Source of the DNA: JANXXV01 sp038230275
GTDB lineage: Bacteria; Acidobacteriota; Terriglobia; Bryobacterales; Bryobacteraceae
DNA length: 64,000 nucleotides
Direction of reading: 5' to 3'
Assembly: GCA_038230275.1 (NCBI GenBank)
Contig: JBBRNO010000001.1
Location: 59,254-123,253 of the forward strand
Every line of letters begins with the position of its first letter. The stretch's first letter is position 1. The notes under the pieces are model-generated. The model had not been told where the DNA came from. It saw nothing but the letters and a program-made list of their open reading frames with translations, and ran no database searches. This document shows, piece after piece, positions 17,481-25,904 of this stretch. A program made the position numbers and the translations under genes.

Positions 17481-17984
17481 ATGTCATCCAAAATCGGCGA
17501 AATTATCGGTTCAGCGGCTGCGATTGCGAAAGGCATGAGCGTCACCTTTAAGGAGATGCTTCAGCCCACCATCACGGAAGACTATCCCGACGCGCCCCCC
17601 ATCTTTCAGGAACGATTCCGTGGAGTGCACGAACTGCAGCGCGATGAAAATGGCATGGAAAAGTGCGTCGCGTGCTTCCTCTGCGCCGCGGCCTGCCCTT
17701 CCGACTGTATCTACATTGAGGCTGCGGAGAATACGGATAGCAAGCGGATTAGCGGTGGGGAACGTTATGCCGAAGTCTACAACATTGATTACAACCGTTG
17801 CATCTTCTGCGGCTACTGCGTGGAAGCCTGCCCTACCGACGCCATTACGCACGGCCACGGATTTGAAATCGCCAGCTACAACACCTCTACGCTGGTGTAC
17901 CGGAAAGAGCAGATGTTAGTGAAAATCCCCACCGGCGCCAAAGCTCCGGTGATCGCCGAACCCGCGTCTTCCAGCGGCCACTAA
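17481..17984 (+). CDS. NuoI-like 2[4Fe-4S] ferredoxin subunit, orphan copy
   Basis: A 167-residue protein homologous to the NADH-quinone oxidoreductase 23-kDa subunit. It carries two 4Fe-4S sets: Cys62, 65, 68 and 72 (CVACFLCAAACPSDC) and Cys107, 110, 113 and 117 (CIFCGYCVEACP). The N-terminal amphipathic part (GMSVTFKEMLQPTITEDYP) and the C-terminal tail fit NuoI. The ATG at 17481 follows an AGAGAG site; longer upstream reading adds no homologous residues. No other nuo gene is in the window, so it is either a dispersed subunit of complex I or a ferredoxin serving another enzyme. Confidence 0.82.
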   Translation: MSSKIGEIIGSAAAIAKGMSVTFKEMLQPTITEDYPDAPPIFQERFRGVHELQRDENGMEKCVACFLCAAACPSDCIYIEAAENTDSKRISGGERYAEVYNIDYNRCIFCGYCVEACPTDAITHGHGFEIASYNTSTLVYRKEQMLVKIPTGAKAPVIAEPASSSGH

Positions 17985-18186
17985 GCAGTAGCCGCAGGCG
18001 GGAGGGATCGCCTTGGTTGTAATAGTCAAGACTTGACCTTGCAAGTCGCCGTGTCCAACAGGCTGACGAGTGTCAGATGCCAAATGGCGCGTAAACCACC
18101 CGGAACGGCAAGCAAGCTGTCAGCAGCAAGCGCAGGAACGGTTTGACTGCTGTGGTAGACTGCCAGCGAGTGTGTCGGGGGAGTAA

Positions 18187-18609
18187 ATGAAGAAGGCGCC
18201 GGTCCTATATCGAATCGCAGCTGTTCTTCTGTTGCTTTTTGCTGCCGGTCATACAGTTGGTTTTCGCCAGTCCGATCCCACATGGGGAGTTGATACGCTT
18301 CTTGGCTCAATGCGGTCAATTCACTTTGACGTACAGGGTTTCAGCCGGACATATTGGGACCTCTTTGTCGCGGCTGGCTTCTCGGTCGGCGTGCTTTATC
18401 TATTCGCGGCGGTATTAGCTTGGCAGCTTGGTGGCCTTCCCGGAGAGACTTTGGCGGTCATGCGCGTCACTGTGTGGGCTTTCGCTCTTTGTTTCGCCGC
18501 CATCGCGGTTGTGAGCTGGAGATACCTCTTTATCGTCCCTATCGCTTTTTCGATGGTGATTACGGTGTGTTTGACTGCGGCGGCGTGGCTCTCAGCGAAA
18601 ACAAGCTGA
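18187..18609 (+). CDS. Small four-helix membrane protein (LIC_13387-like)
   Basis: A 140-residue protein with four hydrophobic segments, at about 9-25, 60-82, 93-110 and 116-134. It opens MKKAPVLYRIAAVLLLLFAAGHTVGF and has a short loop with HFDVQGFSRTYWDLF. This resembles an uncharacterised family annotated LIC_13387; the match is from memory. A GGGGGAG ribosome site lies just upstream. Function is unknown. It stands alone. Confidence 0.7.
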   Translation: MKKAPVLYRIAAVLLLLFAAGHTVGFRQSDPTWGVDTLLGSMRSIHFDVQGFSRTYWDLFVAAGFSVGVLYLFAAVLAWQLGGLPGETLAVMRVTVWAFALCFAAIAVVSWRYLFIVPIAFSMVITVCLTAAAWLSAKTS

Positions 18610-18811
18610 AGCAGTTCGTTCGCGTTTGTTCCAGCGTGGCGAAGTGAACCGCACCTGTACTTAAGCTCTCTGGCAAGTTCAGCACCCAATGTTCGGGATG
18701 GGCCGACATCTGCCAGTCTTCGAAGAACGGCGATACGGGAAGGTGGACAAGTCCCCGGCAAGTTGCCCCTTGACTGCGATGTCCGTCAGGTCAAGTTCAA
18801 ACCATTACACC

Positions 18812-18969
18812 CTAGTGTTCTGTCCGACAAATAACTGGACACAAGAAACGGCTTGCTCACGCGCGCGCGGCTCGGTCTCGAACTCGTTGCGGCAACAGTA
18901 GTTTCCGGGCCGCGACTGTAAAGGAGTGGTTTCCGGTAGTGTCCACCCAATTCGCGGACACTACACTAG
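18812..18969 (+). mobile_element. MITE-like element, copy 1 (no coding capacity)
   Basis: A 158-bp element bounded by CTAG at both ends. The first 31 bases (starting CTAGTGTTCTGTCCG) and the last 31 (ending CGGACACTACACTAG) form imperfect terminal inverted repeats that meet again at GTGTCC/GGACAC. A REP-like arm lies inside at 18907-18930. A second copy at 29035-29190 is about 90% alike by eye. No ORF fits a transposase. The right-hand CTAG supplies the stop codon of the minus-strand TPR gene. The CTAG ends could be a 4-bp target duplication of the IS5-family YTAR kind, or part of the repeat. Confidence 0.75.
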
Positions 18970-20102
18970 TCTTGCAGGTTGTACTCGGCCTTCATCGACT
19001 TCAGATTGTCAACGGCCTGCTGCTGAACCGCGCTATTGATGGCGATGCACTCGGTGGTATAACGCACCGCGTCGTGAATCCGAATCCGTTCGCCCGCTTC
19101 CGCCAGCCGATAGTTCACATATCCCAAGTGATAAAGCGCCCCGGCGATCATGTCGCTATTTGTCAAGTTGGGCAGCGCCTGGCGCAGCGCTTTATCCGCC
19201 ATGGCGAACTTTTCCTGTGTGCTGTATAACAGCCCCATCATCCAACTGGCCGCACCCAACATCTGGCTTTTCCTTGCCTCCCAATCGGCGACGCTGATCT
19301 CATCCGGTTTTGGCGCCACCATCAGCAGCTCTATCGCTTTGTTGGAGTAAGTAATTACCTTCTCCGGATCGCGCCGCTTGGACATCAGGTGGTTGGCAAC
19401 CATCATCAGTGAATCAATGTTGTACTCGCCCTTCTTGAAGGAAGCCTCGGCGGCCACAACCGCCTCTTCAATGTCCACCTGTCGCACCACCTGCGTTTGC
19501 GACGTCCGCAGCTGCGCCAGATACTCGCTGTTCGGGTTCTTCTGCTCCAGATTCTCAATCAGCTTTGACTTGATTTTTGTGTCGCCGGACTGAAGTGCGG
19601 CAAAATAAATGGCGTACTCGGTGTACTGCTCCACCTGCTTTGCGTATTCCACCCGGTGCTTCCAATCTTCCTGCTCCTCCGGATCTTCCGGCTTCTTGCT
19701 GGCTTTCACCTTACGGGCGATTTGCGAAGTCTGATCGGACCAGCGCCGGATCAACTCCACGTCTTTTTTTCCCTCGGCTGCCTTCAGGCAATTATGCGCC
19801 GCCGAAACGTCGTTCGGATCCAGGCCAAGCAGTTTGGTTCCGGCTTCCATGGCGCGATCGAACTTCCCGTCCGCCACGTACGACAGTTGCAACTGGCCCA
19901 GCACCCAGGTGATGGCTTCGTGGTTCGGAAATAGACTGGCAAACTGCTCCAGCATCGCCTGTTTCTTCGGCGCGCCGGCTTCCGCATCAATTTGTTGGAG
20001 GAGTTGGCCTTCCTGTGTATCGACTTCGATCACCAGCTTTTGTGAAAACGCTGCCGTACCGATCAGCAGGAGAATCAAAGCACGGCGGATCACCATAATC
20101 AT
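18966..20102 (-). CDS. Secreted TPR-repeat protein
   Basis: A 378-residue protein with a signal peptide (1-20, ending AFSQ) and helical repeats of TPR kind, clearest in GKFDRAMEAGTKLLGLDPND (about 80-100) and YHLGYVNYRLAEAGER near the end. TPRs act as protein-binding scaffolds, here in the periplasm. A GGAGG site sits 5 bases before the ATG. The stop codon TAG (18966-18968 on the other strand) lies within the terminal CTAG of the MITE-like element, so the original C-terminus may have been altered. Confidence 0.75.
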   Translation of the reverse strand: MIMVIRRALILLLIGTAAFSQKLVIEVDTQEGQLLQQIDAEAGAPKKQAMLEQFASLFPNHEAITWVLGQLQLSYVADGKFDRAMEAGTKLLGLDPNDVSAAHNCLKAAEGKKDVELIRRWSDQTSQIARKVKASKKPEDPEEQEDWKHRVEYAKQVEQYTEYAIYFAALQSGDTKIKSKLIENLEQKNPNSEYLAQLRTSQTQVVRQVDIEEAVVAAEASFKKGEYNIDSLMMVANHLMSKRRDPEKVITYSNKAIELLMVAPKPDEISVADWEARKSQMLGAASWMMGLLYSTQEKFAMADKALRQALPNLTNSDMIAGALYHLGYVNYRLAEAGERIRIHDAVRYTTECIAINSAVQQQAVDNLKSMKAEYNLQD

Positions 20103-20415
20103 ATAAGCCTCCGTAGTGCTTGCAAAGTGCCGAAATAGTGAAGCGATCCCATAACCCTTTTTTAGCCTAGTCTACTTTCGGCAGTTTTAGCAGCAAGGTT
20201 TAGACCTATACGCCTATTCTGCACTAGTTTTGGTTACAGTACTACAGCTCTAATACCCTATAGTAAAAGGTACTAAGGTCCTGGAAATGAACGGACAATC
20301 GTCGGAATCTCTCCATTTGGCATCATTCCCACCAACTTCTCCGCCGAAGCATGTCGAATTAGGTTGACCCGAAGCCTCGCTCCGTTGTAACCTCGCAGTT
20401 TCGTTAGAGTTTTCT
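20103..20415. other. Intergenic region between divergent genes
   Basis: About 310 bp, more AT-rich than its surroundings, between the divergent TPR and sugar-transporter genes. It must hold both promoters. I see TAATAC and TATAGT-like -10 candidates around 20250-20266 but no convincing -35 partner. No ORF, RNA gene or strong hairpin is visible. Confidence 0.4.
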
Positions 20416-21423
20416 ATGATTCTGCCAACAACCTACGCCACCGCAATGCTGCTGACCATTTTGTCGATGATTTGCTGGGGTTCTTGGGCCAACACCTTCA
20501 AACTGACAAAGAACTGGAGATTCGAATTGTTCTATTTCGACTTCTCCTTCGGCGTGCTGATCGCCGCCGTGATCGCCGCATTTACCCTGGGTACGCTGGG
20601 CGACGATCTTTCTTTTTCCGACAATCTGCTAATCGCAGGAAAACGTCAAATGGCATACGCAATCGCGGCGGGCCTGATCTTCAATCTGGCAAACATGCTC
20701 CTGGTGGCTGCCATTTCGCTCGCTGGACTGGCCGTTGCGTTCCCTGTCGGCATTGGTTTGGCCTTGGTCATCGGCGTCATTTGGAATTACCTCATCAACC
20801 CGCAGGGCAATCCGTTCCTGATCTTTTCCGGTGTTGCACTGGTGCTTGCCGCCATCGTCGTCGATGCCTTCGCCTACCGCGCACACTCTGAGGAAGACGG
20901 CGAAATCACCGAAGATTTCAATGTGAAGGGCTTGATCATCGCGCTGGTGAGCGGTGTGCTTATGGGGTCGTTCTACCCGCTGGTGGAATTGAGCCGGGCT
21001 TCCGAACAAGGACTGGGCGCTTATTCAGTGGGTTTCTTCTTCGCACTCGGCGTCTTCTTTTCCACCTTCATCTACAATTTGTACTTCATGAATCTACCGG
21101 TGGAAGGCGAGCCGGTCAGCTTTGGGCAATACTTTCGCGATGGCTCTGTCGGGAAGCACTTCCTCGGCGTCACTGGAGGCGTGCTGTGGTGCACCGGAAT
21201 GCTGGCGAATGTGGTGGCCGCCAGTGGCACGGCCACGGTGGGCCCGGCGGTCAGCTACGCCATGGGCCAGGGGGCAACCCTGATCAGCGCGCTGTGGGGA
21301 TTGTTGGTTTGGAAGGAATTTGCCGGCGCGGAGATGCGTGTGAAATTCCTCTTAACCATCATGATCGTGCTGTTCGCCGCCGGCTTGGGGCTGATTTCCA
21401 TTGCCCCGCTCTATATCAAGTAA
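20416..21423 (+). CDS. GRP/RhaT-type sugar transporter
   Basis: A 335-residue membrane protein with about ten segments, from the drug/metabolite-transporter superfamily. It opens TYATAMLLTILSMICWGSWANTFK, the signature of the glucose/ribose porter and L-rhamnose transporter families, and has duplicated halves. It probably imports a sugar with protons. Sugar identity cannot be told. Its last 8 bases overlap the end of the convergent AlaX-like gene. Confidence 0.82.
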   Translation: MILPTTYATAMLLTILSMICWGSWANTFKLTKNWRFELFYFDFSFGVLIAAVIAAFTLGTLGDDLSFSDNLLIAGKRQMAYAIAAGLIFNLANMLLVAAISLAGLAVAFPVGIGLALVIGVIWNYLINPQGNPFLIFSGVALVLAAIVVDAFAYRAHSEEDGEITEDFNVKGLIIALVSGVLMGSFYPLVELSRASEQGLGAYSVGFFFALGVFFSTFIYNLYFMNLPVEGEPVSFGQYFRDGSVGKHFLGVTGGVLWCTGMLANVVAASGTATVGPAVSYAMGQGATLISALWGLLVWKEFAGAEMRVKFLLTIMIVLFAAGLGLISIAPLYIK

Positions 21424-22585
21424 GGCCAAGTTCGCCGGCGAGCTTACCCAGATCCTGCGCACCCGGCAAGCTGCCTTGCGCCATTTGCGCGTTGCCACCG
21501 CCCTTTCCGCCCGCCGTTGCCAGATGCGGTTTTAGCCACTCGCCCGCCGAAAAACCCGCGTCGGCCGAGACCGCCAGCAGCACCGCCGCCGGATTCTCGG
21601 ACGTTGCCAGATAGAGCGCCTTGTTCTGCGCGGCAAAACTCTGCGCCTCCCATCGAATCTCTTCGGCCAGGCTCCCAGCCGTCAGCTGTTTCCAATACCG
21701 CCGCACCCCGTCCGCGCCTGGAATCGTGTCCTGGTAAAGCTGCCGGCCGTGAGCCTGCGCCAGTTCCCCGCCCAGCTTCTGCCGGGCCTTCTCACTCTCC
21801 TGCAACCGCCCCATGCCCGCCGCCACCAGCGCGGCAGCGTCATCCAAAGTGGACGAATAAACCTGCGCCACCGCACTCAACTGTTCATAATCGGCCCGCG
21901 CGCGCCGCACCGCCCTGGTGCCGCACAGAAACTCAAGCCGCGTGTTTCCCCGCAGCTTTTCCGTTTTCCGAATGGCAATCGGGCCAATCTCTCCGGTTCG
22001 CCGGACGTGCGTTCCCCCACAGGCGCTGCGGTCAAGCCCTTCGATTTCGATAATCCGCAGCACGCCTTCCCGCTCCGACGGCTTGCGCAAGTCGCTAGCC
22101 TGAGAAGAGTCCAGATAACAAACCGTAACCGGTCGGTTTTCAAATACGATTTCATTAGCGCGCTGCTCGGCCGCTCGAATCCGCGCCAGATCGAACGACG
22201 CCGCGCCAATTTCGATTGTGGAACTCTCAGCACCCATATGAAAGGCGACCGTCGGAACATTAAACAGCTCCACAATCACTGCCGATAACAGATGCTGCCC
22301 TGTATGCTGCTGCATGTGATCGAACCGCCGCGCCCAATCAATCCTGCAATCGGCCGCCTCTCCCATCAGCGGCGAGGTAAGCACGTGAACGATGAGATCC
22401 CCGGAATCCACCACCTCGGAAACAGCAATTCCATTCATGGAACCGGCGTCGAATGGCTGTCCGCCGGAGGACGGGTAAAACGCAGTTTCCTGCAGAACCA
22501 CGCGGCAACGGTCCTCACTCGTATCGAGGACCGTCGCGCGGAATTCCGTCAGGTAGCTGTCATCGTAATAGAGCCGCCCCGTCAT
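21416..22585 (-). CDS. AlaX-type alanyl-tRNA editing protein with DHHA1 domain
   Basis: A 389-residue protein like the C-terminal half of alanyl-tRNA synthetase without the aminoacylation core. Zinc ligands of the editing site are His94 and His98 (HTGQH), Cys189 and His193 (CGGTH). The long C-terminal part has a coiled linker and a DHHA1-like glycine-rich end (GGKGGGNAQMAQGS). Such AlaXp-II proteins deacylate Ser-tRNA(Ala) or Gly-tRNA(Ala) in trans. It follows the TIGR03437 gene with a 4-bp ATGA overlap, an unexpected operon partner. Confidence 0.85.
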   Translation of the reverse strand: MTGRLYYDDSYLTEFRATVLDTSEDRCRVVLQETAFYPSSGGQPFDAGSMNGIAVSEVVDSGDLIVHVLTSPLMGEAADCRIDWARRFDHMQQHTGQHLLSAVIVELFNVPTVAFHMGAESSTIEIGAASFDLARIRAAEQRANEIVFENRPVTVCYLDSSQASDLRKPSEREGVLRIIEIEGLDRSACGGTHVRRTGEIGPIAIRKTEKLRGNTRLEFLCGTRAVRRARADYEQLSAVAQVYSSTLDDAAALVAAGMGRLQESEKARQKLGGELAQAHGRQLYQDTIPGADGVRRYWKQLTAGSLAEEIRWEAQSFAAQNKALYLATSENPAAVLLAVSADAGFSAGEWLKPHLATAGGKGGGNAQMAQGSLPGAQDLGKLAGELGLT

Positions 22586-24282
22586 TGCACCGAGATGTAG
22601 GACGTTTTGCTGATCGTCCCATCGTCACCCTGCAAGATCACCGGCGTTTCCCCAGGAGGAAGTCCCGCGGGAACCGTGACATTGATCTGATAAAGGCCGG
22701 CGTATCCCGGCGTCAAGCCCGCAAACATCGGGGGCACGGCGATCGAGTCCCCTCGAAATCCACCGCCGCCGAACAGCACGTTGGTGATCGAAGGGACCGA
22801 GGCCAACGGACTGGAAGGAGCAATAGCACCCTCAGTAACCGGCGGGCTTGTCTGGCCCAACCCGATGGCGTAAATCACCAGCACATCGCCTGCCTTGGCC
22901 GGATGACTGGCGATTCCAGGCGTCGTTGGAATTGGAAAACTTCCGTCCTGATTAACGATAATCCCGTAGCGGTCAATGCCGAGTTTCAGGATGCGCGGAG
23001 CTCTGGCGGCAATCGTCACCGAGATGCTGTTGCCGCGTTGGCCTGGACGGTCCACGCGGATAACTCCGGGGCCGGTAGTGGCGTTGTACGGTACCTGGAA
23101 GTTGATCTGGCCGTATGAGGAATAGAACAGCGGTGCGGGCTGATCGTTCACAAAAACCTTGGTACCTGCCAGATCGGTGGTCAACGGGAGCTTCCCCTGT
23201 TGCGGATCGCCCAAAGTAAATTGCTCCCCGAACAGCGCGACAATCGTTCCCTGAGCCAGAACATCGCCAGCTTCGGCTGCCGAATTGTTCACCGCTCCTC
23301 CAAACGCCGTCACCGGTGCGCCGGCGGCGAACACCTCAAACTGAACCGGCACAGTTACGGGTCCATTCACAGCATTCGTTGTCACTGCCACACTGCCCTG
23401 ATAAATGCCCGGCGCGGTGACGGCCGCCGGATCGGCTGTCAACGAAATCCCGCTGAAGCCGGCTGGGGTGGCCGCGGTCAGCCAGTTTCCGCCGGCTGCG
23501 GTAGTTGGTGCAGCGGCGGTAATCGAAAGCGTTCCCAAGCCGCCATTGGCAATCACCACAAACTGCGTGGATTTCGGACTTCCCTGGGCCAGCCGGAACG
23601 ACACCAGTCCGCTTGGTGTAAGTCTGGCAATCGGCTGCGACGTTACATGCAGCGTAACCGGCGTGCTCTTGTTATCGGCGGCAAAGTTAGACCCCGAAGT
23701 GACAACGGTCCCCGTGTAGTTCCCCTCGGCCATGCCCGCAAGATGCTTCCCGGTGATCTGGTAAGGAACGTTAAAAGTAAAGCTGCCCGCCCCGGTCAGT
23801 GACAAAAACGGCAGGTTGCTTTGAGTAGTGATCGTCGACGTTACTTTGCTGCCGGCCACAAATCCCACCGAATCGGAAGACCCGTTGGGCGCCACATACA
23901 AATCGGCTTTCTCCGGAACGGACGTGCCTACCTGAATGGTGACGGAAATTGTCTGCGGCGCATCCACCGCGTTGGGATCGCTCGCGGTCACCAGCCCGGT
24001 ATAACTGCCCCGTGCCAGCGTGCCGGATTGCACATTTAATAGAATCCTGCCGCCGCTGGCAATCGGAGTCAGCCAGGGAACGGAAGACTTCACACTCAGG
24101 TTCAGGTTGCCGTCGCCGGCGTTACTGTAATCCACCGCGGGTGCGCTGGTAGAGCCGCCCTGCAGCACGATAACCGGACCCACTGCTGTGGTGGAAAGAC
24201 GCAGCTTCGGCGCGGCAAAGGCACTGGCCGCAAATGTCAGTACGAAGACGCTCGTATAGCGAAATAACTGTTTTAGACCCAT
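22582..24282 (-). CDS. Secreted protein with C-terminal TIGR03437 domain
   Basis: A 566-residue exported protein. The ATG at 24282 has AGGAG eight bases before it and opens a signal peptide ending SAFAAPK. The N-terminal half holds three or four Ig-like beta modules, each about 95 residues, with repeated GNLNLSV/LGTLSIT-like strands and SVTIQV endings (BACON-like). The C-terminal ~230 residues match TIGR03437: VALFGEQF, then PLFYSSYGQINFQVPY, and a GLYQINVTVPAGL close. The domain is typical of Solibacter relatives, in surface proteins of unknown role. Confidence 0.8.
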   Translation of the reverse strand: MGLKQLFRYTSVFVLTFAASAFAAPKLRLSTTAVGPVIVLQGGSTSAPAVDYSNAGDGNLNLSVKSSVPWLTPIASGGRILLNVQSGTLARGSYTGLVTASDPNAVDAPQTISVTIQVGTSVPEKADLYVAPNGSSDSVGFVAGSKVTSTITTQSNLPFLSLTGAGSFTFNVPYQITGKHLAGMAEGNYTGTVVTSGSNFAADNKSTPVTLHVTSQPIARLTPSGLVSFRLAQGSPKSTQFVVIANGGLGTLSITAAAPTTAAGGNWLTAATPAGFSGISLTADPAAVTAPGIYQGSVAVTTNAVNGPVTVPVQFEVFAAGAPVTAFGGAVNNSAAEAGDVLAQGTIVALFGEQFTLGDPQQGKLPLTTDLAGTKVFVNDQPAPLFYSSYGQINFQVPYNATTGPGVIRVDRPGQRGNSISVTIAARAPRILKLGIDRYGIIVNQDGSFPIPTTPGIASHPAKAGDVLVIYAIGLGQTSPPVTEGAIAPSSPLASVPSITNVLFGGGGFRGDSIAVPPMFAGLTPGYAGLYQINVTVPAGLPPGETPVILQGDDGTISKTSYISVQ

Positions 24283-24623
24283 TCCATTGCTCCTTTTTTG
24301 AAAGCTCACATGGTATCGAACGGAAGAAACGCAATGGAGACAGCAGCTTCAGCGACTCTCAACGAACCGAATCGCATGTAGCGGACGCTGCATCCAACAT
24401 AGAAGCACTGCCAATCATGATCGAGATGGCGATGATATAGAATCGGGCCGTATAATGCCCGTGAGAATAGTAAGCAGCTGAGATGCCAAAACCGCTCCCA
24501 TCCGTGCAAACGGCGGTGCCTGCGAAGATCGGCGGAGATCCTGCTGCCATTGCCTCAATATAGCATGTTGAAGCGTCCAGGCCGCCCGTTGGCGCGGGCG
24601 AAAGGAAACAGGTAAATTAGGGT
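24283..24623. other. Intergenic region between divergent genes
   Basis: About 340 bp between the divergent TIGR03437 protein and cysE. A TATAAT is present at 24450-24455 on the + strand, but no good -35 stands 16-18 bases before it. Short ORFs here show no recognisable family. No RNA gene or strong hairpin is seen. Confidence 0.4.
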
Positions 24624-25283
24624 ATGTTCCGTTCCATTCGGGAGCAGGTCGACACCATATTCCGGGAAGACCCCGCAGCCAAGAGTGTGCTGGAGATCGT
24701 CCTGTGCTATCCGGGTTTCCATGCCATCCTGCTGCACCGGTTGGCTCACCGCCTGTATCACGCCGGTGTTCCGCTGCTTCCGCGATTCATCTCTCAGATC
24801 AGCCGCTTTCTGACCGGAATCGAAATTCACCCTGGCGCCACCATCGGCCGGCGGTTCTTTATCGATCATGGTTCCGGCGTGGTGATCGGCGAAACCTCGG
24901 AAATCGGCGACGACGTTCTCATCTACCAGGGCGTCACATTAGGCGGCACGGGAAAGGAGAAAGGAAAGCGCCATCCTACACTAGGTAATCATGTGGTAGT
25001 TGGCACAGGCGCGAAAGTTTTAGGTAGTATTGTGATTGGCGATCATGTCAAAATTGGGGCGGGCTCGGTGGTGATCCATCCGGTTCCCGATCATTCCACG
25101 GTGGTAGGAATCCCCGGCCGCGTCGTCCGGACCAGAATAGAGAACGAAGAACAGTTGGCGCATGGCAGTTTGCCCGATCCGCAAGGGCAGGCCATGGAAG
25201 AACTAACCCGGCGGATGGAACAGCTGGAGCAACTGGTGCACGATTTGAAAGAAGATAAATTATCGACGAGGCATGGCACGTGA
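24624..25283 (+). CDS. cysE: Serine O-acetyltransferase
   Basis: A 219-residue enzyme that acetylates serine with acetyl-CoA for cysteine synthesis. A short helical N-terminal domain (to about 60) precedes the left-handed beta-helix of hexapeptide repeats. Diagnostic motifs are IEIHPGATIGRRFFIDHGSG, YQGVTLGGTG and HPTLGNHVVVGTGAKVLG. The C-terminal 40 residues form a helix (MEELTRRMEQLEQLV), longer than in the short EpsC type. It overlaps the protease gene by 4 bp (GTGA). Confidence 0.9.
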   Translation: MFRSIREQVDTIFREDPAAKSVLEIVLCYPGFHAILLHRLAHRLYHAGVPLLPRFISQISRFLTGIEIHPGATIGRRFFIDHGSGVVIGETSEIGDDVLIYQGVTLGGTGKEKGKRHPTLGNHVVVGTGAKVLGSIVIGDHVKIGAGSVVIHPVPDHSTVVGIPGRVVRTRIENEEQLAHGSLPDPQGQAMEELTRRMEQLEQLVHDLKEDKLSTRHGT

Positions 25284-25894
25284 CATTTTTGCTCTTCTTA
25301 TTTCTTGCGGCGGGCACTCCGAAGGATTCGACTGCCGAGACCTACACGTATTGGATTGAGCCGTGCAACCGCCCGGAAGCCGAATGCGAAGCCAACGATG
25401 TGCAGCTGGCGGAGTGGGCCATGTCCGCGTGGCAGAAGGCATCCGCGGGTACTCTGAAATTCGAAAAGTCTCCGCTCAGCAAATCCAGAATCAGGCTTTA
25501 CTGGGCCTCGTCCGGAAACCAGGGCCTCTATGGCGAAGCCCGCCCCATCATGGTAGATGGCAAGCCGGGAGCGGAAGTAAACGTTCGGCCCGGCCTTCAC
25601 GCCTTAGGACATAAAGTGGAAGGCGAGGGCACCAAAGACCCCCTGTTCCGAGATACGATTGTCTACTTAACCTGCCTGCATGAACTAGGCCACGCCTTGG
25701 GTTTGTCCCACACGCGCTCCTTTACCGACATCATGTATAGCTTCGAGTACGGCGGAAATATCCTCGAGTATTTCGGCCGCTATCGCCGTACACTGCGCAC
25801 GCAAGGCGATATTCCGCTCCGTTCCGGCTTCTCCGCCGACGACCAGAAACGGCTGCTCGCCATCTATCAAACACCAGCCAAAGATGCTAAGTGA
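25280..25894 (+). CDS. Matrixin-like zinc metalloprotease
   Basis: A 204-residue small metzincin. The zinc site is His134, Glu135, His138 and His144 in HELGHALGLSH, followed by the Met-turn in IMYS near 152. The N-terminus (LLFLFLAAGTP) is a short signal sequence. A protease of this size with no pro-domain could be active on secretion. The GTG start overlaps the cysE stop, so translation is coupled, although no functional link with cysteine synthesis is known. Confidence 0.8.
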   Translation: MTFLLFLFLAAGTPKDSTAETYTYWIEPCNRPEAECEANDVQLAEWAMSAWQKASAGTLKFEKSPLSKSRIRLYWASSGNQGLYGEARPIMVDGKPGAEVNVRPGLHALGHKVEGEGTKDPLFRDTIVYLTCLHELGHALGLSHTRSFTDIMYSFEYGGNILEYFGRYRRTLRTQGDIPLRSGFSADDQKRLLAIYQTPAKDAK

Positions 25895-25904
25895 GATAAC
25901 CCTC

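Noticed and set aside
18610..18811. Possible gene relic before MITE-like copy 1 (stretch reading FEDWQMSAHPEHWVLNLPE on the minus strand)
   Set aside because: I could not place it in a family and it lacks a start and continuous frame; recorded as unexplained.
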